This document shows positions 1-11,600 of a stretch of DNA of 64,000 nucleotides, in pieces. The notes beneath the pieces were generated by a model. The model did no database searches, was not told where the DNA came from, and was given only the letters and a program-made list of their open reading frames with translations. Source of the stretch: Taxawa tesnikishii (nom. ined.) (lineage: Eukaryota > Ascomycota > Dothideomycetes > Dothideales); assembly GCA_030247885.1 (NCBI GenBank), contig JAPDRO010000004.1, positions 62,001 through 126,000 of the forward strand, written 5' to 3'. Made by a program: the position numbers and the translations under genes. Positions within the stretch are counted from its first letter, which is position 1, and each line of letters begins with the position of its first letter.

Positions 1-973
1 TCTGCTGCATCTTCTGCCTGGCATCTGTATCTGCGTACGGTGGAGATGTTCGCACACACGCTTTCCGTGTCTCTCCAGCGCTATTGCAATGTCGCAACTT
101 CGGCTACCGCCTTTCTGATCTGTGCGTACTGGCCATCACATAGGCATGGTGAAATAATACCCAGTTGAGGATGCTTCGAGAACACTTTATGGAGCAGGTG
201 TGAGCATGTCCGCGGACTGTCGAAGGCGAAGAAGCGAGATGGTCGGTGCTCCATTGCGGCTTGGAGGTCATGTCCCAGGCATCCAGATTGTTGTTGGCTT
301 CACCCTCGAGACCAGATGCCGGCCTCCTTGTCCGTGGGAGGCAGTACATTTTACCCGAATCCATGCACTTCTCAAGCGTCCAACATTTACCGACATAGGA
401 AATTGTTGACACATCGGGTGACGATGATTTTTAGTCCGAGGGAAGCGGTCTTGGGGACGTAGATGTCCATTATCTGTGCGTGAGTACGGCAAGGGACAGT
501 GGTAGCTGAGCCGAGAAAGATCGCCGTAACGAAATAGGCTGTCGGGATTGAATGGCAGAGTGGCCAGTGCCAAGTGAACGGGCAATTTACTGAAAGGGGA
601 CGACCCTTTGTCGAAAGGCCCATGTTGTACGGTCAATTGGGCCTCCCATCGGCCGGCAGTGGAGGTTGATCTAGCTTGCACATGAGGATAACAAAGTAGC
701 GGTCTCCCCAAGTATTCAGATATGGCACAACATTATAGTACGTCCAACCGTGAGAGCACGACATTGACATGAGTAATGTCGTAGAAGGAAGGGACACTAA
801 TTGGAAGGATAAGATATCATTAAGAAAATCGCGAAGGGTAGGCTCGTCAGCACAAGAACCCTGCGTGCAAATAGAATATATTTTTACTGCAAAAACAGTA
901 ATGCCATCGAGAGGCCGGTTGGCGCAATGTAAGTTAACATTCACCTTCACAACGTCTGGCTGTCCGCTAACAC
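1..973. other. No recognisable gene
   Basis: Only short overlapping open frames occur on both strands and none has a family signature, convincing splice sites or a signal peptide. The stretch may hold the end of a gene lying outside the window, or intergenic DNA upstream of the tRNA. Confidence 0.5.
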
Positions 974-1051
974 GACCGATAGGGTAGCGCGTGCGCCTCC
1001 TATTCGACGACGAATAGCGCAAGGTTGCGGGTTCGAGTCCCGTGCTGGTCG
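974..1051 (+). tRNA. tRNA-Arg(CCT)-like gene with intron, short 5' half
   Basis: The 3' half is canonical. An anticodon stem (TGCGC/GCGCA) encloses loop CTCCTA-A with anticodon CCT at 999-1001. A 13-nt intron (1003-1015) sits one base after the anticodon, the usual place. A good T arm follows (GCGGG, TTCGAGT, CCCGT), then acceptor strand GCTGGTC and a genomic CCA, with a short T run just after. The 5' half is abnormal. Acceptor GACCGAT pairs only partly with GCTGGTC, and only about 11 nt separate acceptor and anticodon stems instead of about 19, so the D arm looks about 8 nt short. It is either a decayed tRNA gene or a local assembly deletion. It would read AGG codons if functional. Confidence 0.6.
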
Positions 1052-1331
1052 CCATCTTTTGCATCGATTCCTCCGATCAATAGTCCCTTTTTTGTTTGTA
1101 GAAGCAAATAATAGATAGACCACTTATCTTATAAGTACTGACTGGTCTGACAACAATGGAGATGCAGTTCGTTCCCTGGTATTTCCATGATCTCGGTCAT
1201 ATGCATCCGTTTTGTGTCTATTCCATCGGTGTCCTTTGTGGACAAACTCCAAACGCCTCGCTTCCTCATAAAACAAAATCACGCACATCCAGTGGAAGCG
1301 CCATCAGGCACTTCCACCCTTTTCCTCCTCT

Positions 1332-2882
1332 TCAAGCTCTCGCACTCCTCGTCTTCCCAGCTCCAAATCTCGCAGGCCCTAACCCCTGCCTAATCTCATC
1401 CAGCTGCTGCATGCCCGTCTGGAACCCACTCTTCTTGATCCTGCGCCCGCGTCCCGGCTGCTTAGAATGCCCACCAATGAACTCATCCATGATGCTGTCG
1501 AAGTCACTCCTCACCAACTGCGGGGCTTCGCTGTCGGTCGCCCTGCTGTATGTACTGATTCCACTCGCCCGGCTCATGTCAGTCATCCCAGACACGCGCG
1601 ATGCCCCCGTCATTCCTGTCATGCCCGAAGCCAGAGATGCGGAATCGTCAAAATCGTCCGGCATATATCCGTCGTCTGCGTACTCCTCTTCGATCTTGTC
1701 GAACCGTGCATCAAGCAAAGACTGCGGCTCCGTGCGCGCTAGTGCAGAGGAGGTCATACTGTAGTTCGTGGTTGACGTGAGTGCGCCCTTGCGCTTCTTA
1801 CGCCGGCCGGATGCGAGTGAGGAGAGACCGGTTTGGATGCTGGATTCGTAGGCCGAAGGTGTGTTGCGTGCTGGCAGTGCTTTGGCCGCTTTGACATCCT
1901 TCTTGAACTTTGTGAACTCTTCGAGCCAGGCGCCGTCTGTAGGGTCTGAAGGCGGGGCAACGGTGGTATCTGCCGGGGAGGAAAGTCTACTTTCGAGTCG
2001 GAACCGCCATCGACAGCGGGTGATGGTGAGGAGGCCTTGTCGTCGGCTTTGATCGTGGCGTCTGATTCCCAGCCATCGTCGTCTTCACCGTATTCTTGAC
2101 CATCCGCGGCGTCCATCTGGTCCCAGAATGTCGCCTCGAATTCCTCCTCGTCAACTTCCTCAGCATCCTTGCCCAGCTCTGCGAAAATATCGTCCTCTTC
2201 ATCCACATACGCCTCATCGTCCAGCGCCTCGAGCGCCTCACGCAAACGTGGATCCATATCCGGCTGGAAGCCCGCAATCGCATCCGGCACATCCTGCATA
2301 TCCTGATACGTTGTCTTTTTCACAAATTCACTCGGCAACACGTCTTCCGGCAGCAGACTCCTGCTCGACGTCGACGCAAGACTGACACCGCCCTCGCTCG
2401 CATCGTCCCGGATATCCATACTTCTCAGCGCGTCCTCCAGCCTCATCTTTCCCTTCCCCTTGGCCTTCTTCTCCTGCGGCGCCTCGAGCCACGTCACGCT
2501 TCCCACGCCCTCAGAGCCCAGATCCCGCATGTGCTGCATGTAATCGTAAGACGTGTCGTCGAAAAAGACGCCCTGTTCTGCAGCCTGGCCCTCATGCGCT
2601 GCAAAGGTCATTCCAAATTCATCTTCCAAGTCGCCGCGCTGCTTGACCTTGTGCGACCGGCTCTTGCTTGACGATCCATCTTGCGCTTGTGTCGAGGGAC
2701 CGCTGATTTCGGTGAAGACCATGGAGGAGGCATTTTCGTCATTGATGAGGGGGTCGTTTTGGGCGCGGTGAACGAGCGCGAAAGTCGTGGCGGTCTTTTT
2801 GTCGCTAGAAGACGGATTAGTGGGGGTTTGCGGTGGTGGGGGTTGCATGAGGATATGCGTACAAGGCCTTACGGCGGGGCAT
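1332..2882 (-). CDS. LTV1: LTV1, 40S ribosomal subunit biogenesis/export factor
   Basis: Ltv1 is a late 40S assembly factor associated with Enp1 and Rps3. A 20-nt first exon (2882-2863) is joined across a 58-nt GTACGC...CTAG intron to exon 2 (2804 onward), giving an N-terminus MPRRKAFDKKTATTFALVHR, typical of the family (DKK-ATTF-LVHR-QNDPL). The middle is acidic. The C-terminal third carries the conserved GAWLEEFTKFKKD block, the basic RRKKRKGA stretch and SSALARTEPQSLLDARFDKI. The frame changes once near 1974-1985. One restored base in the TTTCCTCCCC run gives 497 residues. A 35-nt intron is an alternative but is unusually short. Family assignment is firm; only that junction is uncertain. 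Confidence 0.9.
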
Positions 2883-3196
2883 CTTGGCGGTTCCGGTGGA
2901 TTGATACGGCTTCTGTGTCTTGAAAATGTCGGAACGATAAAGAAAAGAAAGGGAGAAAGAAGTGTTGGGCTTTGAGGAATAATTTCTCGAATGAACCAGG
3001 TTTGGGCTGCAGCGGCGTCACAAAATTCCATCGGGAGAAGATTGTCTGCAGGGTCTCGGCAGCGATTGCCGTAAGGCTGAGACATGTGAATTCGCATGCA
3101 ATACAGGCTCATTGTTCGCAATACAGACCTGTATGATGAATAAAAGTAGCATTTGTACAATGGAATTCACGGGATGGTCCCAATCGGCGGGACTTT
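2883..3196. other. Intergenic, LTV1 promoter side
   Basis: This lies between two minus-strand genes. It should contain the LTV1 promoter and 5' leader plus the 3' end of the upstream gene. I see no clear motif. Confidence 0.5.
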
Positions 3197-3850
3197 TCAC
3201 GCATCGTCTCCCTTCCCAACTGCCTTCCCCTTCGCCCCACCCGCCTCACTACCCACACCCGGCACGCCACGATTCTCAAACTCCATCTCGTACCGTCTCC
3301 AGACCTCTGCATCTCGGGCGAGCTTCTTTGCTTTGCGGACCTGAATCTCGTGTGCTCGTAACCGGTTGTCGGCCTCGATCATGCTGCCAATGACCATGCC
3401 GGACATTTGAAGGAAGCTGAGACAGATGTTAGTACGTGTAGCGGCACCATGCTAGGGAGATTGTAGTTGAAAAAGCCAGAGAGTAGATGGCTGAAGGAAA
3501 ATAGAATGAACGATACGTACACCTTGAACTGAAAGGTCAGACCTCTATATAGAGGACTGAAGGCGTAACCGAGACCGCCTGCGACGGCCGAGTAGATGCC
3601 CCACTATGCATGGATTATCAGTATAGCTCCACGCACTCATGATAGACTCTCTTGGAAACTCTCGTATACAGGGAGACATTGTGCGCGTAAGAAAGTCTTC
3701 TCCGTGCATACTGCGCAAGTCACACGAGCGCGCCTCGAAGCCCAAAGAAATCAAACTCACTCTCGCGGCACCGGTCACGGCACCCCTCGTAGCTACCCAG
3801 GCTGCCTCATTCGTCTCGGCGCTATCTAAGTGACCATGTGTTCGCACCAT
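3197..3850 (-). CDS. Conserved small fungal protein, probably membrane-associated (function unknown)
   Basis: Three exons (3850-3761, 3603-3521, 3416-3197) give a clean 130-residue protein. The introns have good GTGAGT and GTACGT donors and TAG/CAG acceptors. The start MVRTHGHLDSAETNEAAWVA lies in a reasonable context. One glycine-rich hydrophobic segment (about residues 31-50, WGIYSAVAGGLGYAFSPLY) is followed by a second weaker one around FLQMSGMVIGSMIEA. The C-terminal half is basic and helical (RLRAHEIQVRKAKKLARD), ending in a Gly/Lys-rich tail. The pattern of short hydrophobic segments followed by a charged helix suggests a small organellar membrane protein, perhaps mitochondrial, but this is inference. 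I recognise the sequence type as common in Pezizomycotina without being able to name a function. Confidence 0.75.
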
Positions 3851-4630
3851 CACGTCTTGTTTCTTCCTCCCAATCGTCAAGTTTCCGTGGAAGAGAGTCG
3901 GCTTCGCTGGGTGGAATATTCACGGCATGACGTCAAGGATTGCGGACTGGAGTCGGAGAGCTTCATCTCTTCTTTCAAACTTGTCTCCTATATGGGGACC
4001 GTTAGATTACAACCAGACGCCATCGTGCTCGGGAAGATATTAACGTCGGAGCTGACTGCTTACCACTATGTCCATTTACGGCAGTGGTATCGAGCATCGA
4101 GCAGATGTCCGTACAGTAGAGCGCCCTCTTACGGCCCGCCTCTTCGAAGGGCCCTTCCTCTTAGGAAGACGGCATGTCAAGAACCGGCGCATCTTGATTT
4201 TGCTGTCGATGTCAAGAGTCGTGACAACATTCCATACCTACCAGATACCCGTTCAAATCCTTCATAATTGACTGACCAGAAAACGACCGGACCGGAGCAT
4301 ACCACAAAACAGATATTCTCAGCGGGAAGCTAGAAACAGGGCACAAGCTCCTTGTACCAATGCATTTGCTCTACACGTCGGCTGGGAACCACGCCCCTTG
4401 AATTACTACCAGTATCTGTCCCGCCCGGGAAGCACGATGGACGATAACAGCAAAGCCTTGAAGGCGCTTCCAACAACCTCCCGTGGAAACGAAAAAAAGA
4501 ATAGCCATCACAATGCGGGACTTTTTCCCGGTCGTGGGCAGCATCGTCGCTTGGCGAAAACAAAGAGTGCTATGGAAGGGCCATCCCGGGTTACGGACCG
4601 TAAGCAGCAGTCTCGTTCTCTGCAGTTATC
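3851..4630. other. No gene seen
   Basis: Upstream region of the small conserved gene. Short open frames occur on both strands but none has coding character I can defend. Confidence 0.5.
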
Positions 4631-5071
4631 TTAGGCAACTGGTACGCAACTCAAGCTCGCGAACTGAGGCAGGCGGCTATGCTTACTGCTTACCACGGAG
4701 ATGAGGGATTCACAGATCAGGGAATTCTGTTGTCCTTCGCGCTGCAATGACCTCCCGAACTCGACCTCATCTGTAAAATGACGTGCGGCGTTGCGGAGGA
4801 TCTGGTCGGCGAAGTAATGTGTGCGTTCCAAGTCAACGCCTGTCATGATCGGAGAACCTTGCGACACCCTTCCTCTGTTGAAACCTATGTCACTCGGTTC
4901 GATTGTCCAATGCAGCAGCCTATTTGCGATGCTGTAGGGCCAACGCTTTGGTGAGAGTTGGTGAACATTGGCGATGCACATTGCTGGTACGACCTGTACG
5001 GCATACACATCTGGGCAGAATCTTTTGATCGCGTCATGGAGATCCCGCAATTGCTCTTTTGACGGATTCAT
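4631..5071 (-). CDS. Weak hypothetical ORF, 146 aa
   Basis: A single open frame starts with an ATG (MNPSKEQLRDLHDAIKRF). Parts look protein-like (VDLERTHYFADQILRNAARH), but there is no domain, signal peptide or obvious intron. The C-terminal third looks non-coding. It could be an exon of a larger or decayed gene, or chance. It lies in an otherwise empty interval. Confidence 0.25.
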   Translation of the reverse strand: MNPSKEQLRDLHDAIKRFCPDVYAVQVVPAMCIANVHQLSPKRWPYSIANRLLHWTIEPSDIGFNRGRVSQGSPIMTGVDLERTHYFADQILRNAARHFTDEVEFGRSLQREGQQNSLICESLISVVSSKHSRLPQFASLSCVPVA

Positions 5072-5575
5072 CCATCAATTATTCTGGCTCAGATTAGAGG
5101 AGACTTTGATGCGTTTTACCTGATTGGCAGCGCCTGCCTAGTTTTCATCACTTTGGATTGGAGCTGGTGAACGTTGCCGCCAATCCCTCTCGTACGTTTT
5201 GGCGTAGCCGTAGGGGTCACTCACCGGCGAAAGGAACTACCTGTTTTGGTCTGGCACGGTGATGGTATGAAATGCATGATTGATCTGCTAATGTACATGA
5301 TGAAAAGCAGATGGCCTAGGTTCTTCGAGATTGCTCAGATAAATCCCCACTGTCCTCTAAGAATTGCTCTTCCGATATGGCTAACAAGCAAGATTGATAA
5401 GTAGGAGCACGAAGAGATAGCCAATTTGGTGTTGCTGATGTCCGACATATGGTTATGGGTGGGCGAGTGTTCCAATCTTGGTTGCCCGTTAGATGTTGGG
5501 AGGGGTGGGGTATTATTGAGCCTTCTTCCACTGTCCCTCGTGGTGTTTGGGAAAGCCGGTGGTGTATTGCAAGCC
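5072..5575. other. No gene seen
   Basis: Between the weak ORF and the 3' end of the caspase-like gene. I see no structure or family match. Confidence 0.5.
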
Positions 5576-6718
5576 TCAGGTCATGAACAGTATGTCTTCC
5601 GGGTCTTGCTCCGGGTCGTCCGTGGGAGTTTGAACGACCTTTCCAGCATCCACCATCTCAACGTCACCCACAATACCTTCATCTTCGCTATCGTCCTCGA
5701 AGTGGGCAGCATTGAGCTTATGGACCCCGGGGGCCTTGTGGTCGGGGTTGACAAGGAAACTGCGTTCTTGTCAGTGGATGGTCATGGAAGCAACATTCCG
5801 GTTGACCTACTCTGTGCCACTCGTGTACACCAGTTTGTGGTCGTATAGTGGACGGACCGGATACGACTTGAAGACAAGCTTTCTGTTGTTCTTCAGCTTT
5901 GCGACATCGATGCAGATCCTCCTCGCTCCGTTCTTTCTCTTCACGTTTAAGAAGGGCCTAGGGATGAAGCTGGATCTCAATTCACGATCGTCCTTAAGCA
6001 TCTCGGCGAGCGAGAACGGTACGGTATGAGAGCAGGTCTCTGGTTGATGTAGCAATCTGTAGAGAGTAAGGAGGAGCCTCATGGATAGACTTTTATCCTC
6101 GATGGGCTTGTTGTTGCTGCCCAGTGGCTGGGACTGCAGAGCACAGATCTCCGTGTTGCCCTTTTTCTGGTCCAGGGCTTCTTGTGTCTGACCTGCATGT
6201 AGGTGTCGCAGATGAAGATACCATCGGCGTTGCTGTCGTTCAAGCTAAGGATCAGCTTTTCGAGGTTGATCTCTCTTTGACCCTTGCCAAATTTCCTGTT
6301 CTATGTCAGCACGAACAACGAATATACACTCTCCCACTCACATCATGAACTCATCGTCGACATGCTCATAGGCATGGCCATTGATGTAATAGATGATCAA
6401 AATGGGTTCGTCGGAGGTGTGGCTGCGCAGGAAGTCTTGGTGCCATTCCCAGAACCCTTTGCCGCTTTTGATCACGTCTTCGTCAAGCTTGTGCACTTTG
6501 AATTCGCTGAAATCCTCGAAGATGTCCACGATTGCACTGCAATTCTGTTGATGCGTGGTCACTCCTAGGCCCAGTGGGCCTTGCACTTTGTGTTCGTAAC
6601 CAATGATGATCAGGTGGCAAGCGTCATATTCCGTGCCCATTGTCGCCCATTCTCTCATTCCTTTTCCGCGAGCCACATCCGCTTCTTCCTTGGTAGGCAA
6701 TACCAATTTCAACGGCAT
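5576..6718 (-). CDS. Caspase-fold (peptidase C14-like) protein, probably inactive
   Basis: Three exons (6718-6342, 6295-5811, 5759-5576) encode about 348 residues if one base is restored. The N-terminal half shows the caspase/metacaspase pattern: a first strand YDACHLIIIGYEH, a Ser/Asn-rich approach loop, a helix, then EPILIIYYINGHAYEH with the expected catalytic His. The next core strand is ADGIFICDT, after which a caspase would show Cys-His-x-Gly. Here the frame changes near 6197-6205 and then reads HAGQTQEALDQKKGNTEI. The codon at the expected Cys cannot be TGY if a single base was lost. The C-terminal domain is family-unknown and ends in an acidic tail. Assignment rests on fold motifs only. 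It could be a degenerate paralogue of fungal caspase-domain proteins. Confidence 0.6.
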
Positions 6719-8687
6719 TGTGCCAGCTTGAAGTTGGTGGGGATCAAACGTGGTGCACGAACGTTACCGGCGTGAGTCGTAGATCGTGCAGTGTCAATCC
6801 TGCCTGCAAATGAGTGAAATATCGCTAGTGTGTACTTGCTCCGGAGGAGGTCAGAGCACGGCGGAGAAGTTGTGAGCTTGGGATGAATCCAGCGTCAGAG
6901 TAAAGGAAGGTTGAAGTAAGATGATTTGAAAGGAGGATGAGTGGAAACATACTTGCAGTGGGTTGCAACGCAAACTCAGTGCTGGCGGCCTATTACTTGT
7001 TGGTCAAGTTAAATGCAGCGTGGCGCTCTCGTGTGTACGTACCTGGACTCTTCCTTCAAGGCAAAAGAAAATGCTGGAGTGAAGATGTATCGAGAGAAAC
7101 AGTTGCTGTACGCAGATAAGGAATGAGAATATCCAAGGGACGAGGTTGGTTTGACAGACCGCTTGTAGGAAGAGGCCTATATCGGATTGTTCGTTGTCGA
7201 GAAGAAGAGATAGAATCAGAGTCGAGAGCCTATATTCTTGAGCCAGCACGTTAGTGAAAGCGGTGAGAGACAAGCGTGCTGAGGAATATCCGTCGTAATG
7301 AGAGCAGCACGAGGCTCTTTCACTGGTGGTTCACTGTCAGGCCGGTAGCGCGTTGGAACAATCTCCTCTCAAGACGGTTCAGCTACGTGACGTACTGCTA
7401 TCGCAAGGCTATAACGTTGCTGCTCTCTTCGAGTATCCATGATGCCCTGCTTAGTGCGCGCCCGACCGTAATATGTCAGGCAATTCAACTGCTCGATAGA
7501 AGCACTACATTCGCAATTGCCATATCCCAAATGGGCGCCGATATAGGTAGATGACCTTGCGCAGAAACAAGAAACGGGGTGGGGACGATAGATTCTAGAA
7601 AATGTGATGAAAACATTCAAGGAGATTGAGTAATGGAAAAAGCAAATACCTCATGAGCCATGCTCCGTGCTGTCGATTATCTCCTCCCCTTCGCAGCCCT
7701 GCATCAATCTGTGCTCCAAGTAGGGGAAAAAAATGAGGAAGCATCAACTATGAACCTTTCCCTCCGAAACCTTGTTCACCATGCTTCGTTTCAGAAAAAG
7801 AGAGGCTGCAAAGGTCAATCTAGTTGTCCCAAAGTTTCCAGAACGTCCGGTCGTTCCAGGCCTGGTCTGATGGAGCTGTGATGCTGTTAAGATGCATGCT
7901 TAGTGAGGTTGAGCGCAGAACACGGTCCTTTCCTAGCAGCTGCGGGAGGGCGAAGCTGGTCTTTCAGACATAATCCTTCGGTTCGGCCTTGTACTTTCCT
8001 TTGTTGGTCTTCTTGCGCTGCTTCGTTGGAGTTGGCGACTAGGAAAGCGTGGCTGAGTAGCAACAACGTAGAGGAGAATACGTGCTTGAGAGAGGTTACG
8101 CCTGTTTCGTCCAGTTCTAGATGCTCGCGTTCAACTTTTCGGCAACCATCCCACCGCAGACACCGTATACACAGCTACCTACGGTACTTTGAAAGCTTGT
8201 TCGGAACCGCCTCCAAGATGTTGTTCAAAGCCATGTACCGCAGGATGGCGACTCGTTGTTGGTGTTGAGTTCTGTATTGACAGCTAATCATGTGAAGAAC
8301 TGTAGTGGGGTAGAAGGCAAGGGAAGGCTGAGCAGGTCGTGGCATTAGTGGCCAAGTGTATGAAATAGTCGGATACAACGAAAGGTGAAATGTCTCACAA
8401 GCTTGGGTTAGAGCAGTTGTAGCTAAGGTGTAAGATGCTCCAAGAAGCTGAAGATCGGACGGTAGCAACTGCGGGCCTGCAGCTGCAAAGCTTCCAGCAA
8501 GACTGTAAAAACCAAGAACTTGAAGGGCGTCTGAATTGCCACTCTGAATCAATTTGATACATCGCACAAACAGATACTCACTAGACAGTATATACAAAAT
8601 CCCTCTACAAACATTTAGAGGAAACAACGTTCCACACCAATCCACAACAAACTCTATATATCAACAAGCATTAGCACATTAGCGTGA
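6719..8687. other. About 2 kb without a supported gene
   Basis: This is the upstream side of the caspase-like gene and the 3' flank of the ABC transporter gene. Several 60-150 codon open frames exist on both strands (for example minus 8175-8645 and plus 7903-8268). None shows a domain, reliable splicing or a signal peptide. Confidence 0.5.
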
Positions 8688-11600
8688 TCAGCTATCATCC
8701 ACCAACCTCCTACCCTCCCACGCCTTCTTCGCCTCCCTCTCCAACACCTCAAAATCCCCACTCATCTCACACATGCCCTTGAAGATACCGTCACTCTTCC
8801 GGACCAGATCGAAGGGGTCGCCGAACTCGACCACCTCACCCTTATCTAGCACAAGCACCTTATCGTAATCGATGATTGTCTGCAGGCGATGTGCGATAGT
8901 GATGGTCGTGTTCTTGATCTCGCGGATCGTTTCCTGGATCTTCGCATCGGTTGCGTAATCGATGGACGCTGTGGCTTCGTCCATGAGCAGGACCTTTGGC
9001 GCTTTCAGGAGCGCACGTGCTAGGCAGAGGAGCTGGCGTTGACCTTGAGAGAGGTTGGTGCCGGATTCGGCCACGGCAGAGTTCAGGTTGCGGAAGATAT
9101 TCTTGTTCTCCAGCACAGTAGTGGCGTCGCCATTGGTGGTCAGCGATGAGGCAGCTGGTGTATCCTTATTCTGGACGGCTGGTGAGATAGGGAGCGATGA
9201 ATTGATGACTGCGTTAGCAGGGGTCGAAGGACGAGAGGGCTCAGCAGAGGCAGAGGTGGCAGGGCCGATGAGCTGCACTCGGCGGAGAGCAGTATAAATC
9301 TCCTCATCCGTGAACAGCCCGAATGGATCCAGGTTGCTTCTGATGGTGCCGGTGAAGAGAGTAGGATCTGGGAAACAACATGAGCTCGTGAGATGCGAAC
9401 GCAAAACCTGCTTCGACTTACCTTGCGGTACCATGACGATATTCTCCCGCAGGTCCTGTAGGCCAATAAGACCAATATCCACCCCGTCGATGAGGATTTT
9501 GCCCTCCTCAGCCTCCAATGCTCTAAACAAAGCCAACGCAAGCGAACTTTTCCCTGCGCCAGTCCTACCAACAACACCAACCTTTTCACCGGGAAGAATG
9601 TTGAAAGTAATGTGCTTAAGTACAAAGTCAAAATCGCTGCGGTATCTGGTGCTGTAACCGATGAACTCGACACCGCCCTTACTGGGCCAGTTGGCTGGTG
9701 GGCGGTTGTCCTCGATTACGGGCGGGGCCTCTTGATCGACGTCGGAGTATTCCTTGATACGCTCTACGGCATTCATGTTCTGCTCGTTCACCGAGTACAG
9801 CCTGACGAACCACAGCACGTTCTCGGTAAAGGTCACGGCGTACGTCATGGCCAGACCAGCAGCTCCAGCATCGATCTTCCCAACGCTAAGGATGACGAAG
9901 GCACCGGTGAAGAAGGAGACCAAAGCGCCAGTAACATCCACACGGAAGGCAAGCCAACGGTTGGCGGCCCAAAGGTAGATGAATGGCCTAGAGTGGGTGT
10001 TGACTTTGTGGAGGTTCTCCCGGATGAAGCGACGTTCATCTCCATAAGCACGAATGGTGGTCATACCGGTCAGCGTCTCGCCGAACTGCTGGTAAAGAGG
10101 GCTTCGCTGGATAGACTCCAGGCGCTTGAGGTCTCGAGATGAGTTGATGTAAAAGCTGCCAATAAGGAAATAGAGTATACTGATGAAGACGCCAGCGATC
10201 AAGAAGCGTGGCGTGATCACTGAAATTAGTACAATGATAGTAATGATGGATGCCATGCAGTGGACGACACCAACTGCAACAGGCGCAATCTCCTGGTCGA
10301 CAAGCTCAATGTCTTTGGAAAATCTGTTCATCAGCTGGCCGAGGGGAGTCGAGTCGAAGAAGCGGAATTTGGCATGTGCAACGGCCTCCATAAGCTTGCG
10401 ATGGATCTTGCGCGAAGCTACAAGAGAGCCACCGAAGAGAACGCCTTCTCTAAGGAGGGTGATGAGCATGAAAGCGAAACCAAGCGCGGCGTAGACGCCC
10501 AGGTAGAAACCAGCGTCGACATCTTGCGAGCCATGGTGCGATTGAATGCTAACATCGGATGTGGACGAGGAGAAAAACGGAAGCCCCCAAATGCAAGATC
10601 CACTTCTCAAGCATGTGCTTGCGCTGCTAATGCCGCCTTGGACGTGCGTTAACGGAGAAGGCGAGGACTGCTGGTGGGTACCGAATACTTCGATCTCCCT
10701 TCTGTTGGTATATGCGTTGGCCCACTGGCGGATCCAGACGTTTGTCGCGACCTGTGATATCTGTTGCAGTGCGAATATCACAGCTGCGGCGCTCCAATAC
10801 CAAAATCCACCCATAGCCTTGAGGTATGAAAGGATGATGCGGATGTTAACGCTTCCAGTGGCCTTCTTCTCTTCTGGAACGGAGGCATCGCTGGTATTGT
10901 TCATACCAGGGATATCTTGAGTGATCACCTTGGTCAACGCATCGCCGTCTGCAGCTGGACCACTTGCTATGCCGTTTGCGTGGCCGTTCTGCTGTTGAAG
11001 TGGTATCTCTTCGCCGCCAATGCCTGATGGTACTCTCGACGGCAACGTGGATGGGCCCTTCGAAGGAGCTCGTGATTTGGAGAACTGGGAGACGTCTTCG
11101 CTAAGTTTACCCGAGGAAATAACTTCATTCGCCGAGCCAGACATGGCGACTCTGCCATTGTCGAGGACCACAGCAAACTTGGCGTGCGGCAAACACAGCA
11201 CAGCGTTGTGCGTAACCAGAATGCAAGTCCTGTTGTACATGAGTGGACCCATCAGAGCCTTCTCAAAAATCCACTTTGCAGTGTGAGCGTCAACAGCGCT
11301 GAGTACGTCATCAAGCAAGACATGACGAGCATTGCAGTAGAGAGCGCGGGCGAGCGAAATGCGCTGTTTCTGGCCACCCGAAAGGGTGACTCCTTTTCGC
11401 CAACGATCGTCTGGTCTCCGGCGTCCAGAATCTCCAGGTCACGCTGTAGCGAGCAGGCGACGATGACGTTCTTGTATCTCCTGGCGTCAAATGGACTGGC
11501 GAAAATGATGTTGTCCTTGATGGTTCCGTTGACAAGCCAAGCTTGCTGAGCGCAGTAGGCGACGCTTTCTACGAGGCCGGTCTCCGGATGAGGCTTCAAG

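Noticed and set aside
633-1064. 143-codon minus-strand ORF with STGLEPATLRYSSSNRRRTR
   Set aside because: It is the antisense shadow of the tRNA-Arg gene. Such frames are a known source of phantom proteins.
1974-2009. 35-nt intron in LTV1 (GTTCCG...GGCAG)
   Set aside because: It restores the frame but is shorter than any other intron here. A single lost base in a homopolymer fits the window-wide pattern better.
11252-11400. Programmed frameshift or split ABC half-transporter genes
   Set aside because: No slippery site plus structure is visible, the break falls before an essential signature motif, and the same one-base loss recurs in unrelated genes.
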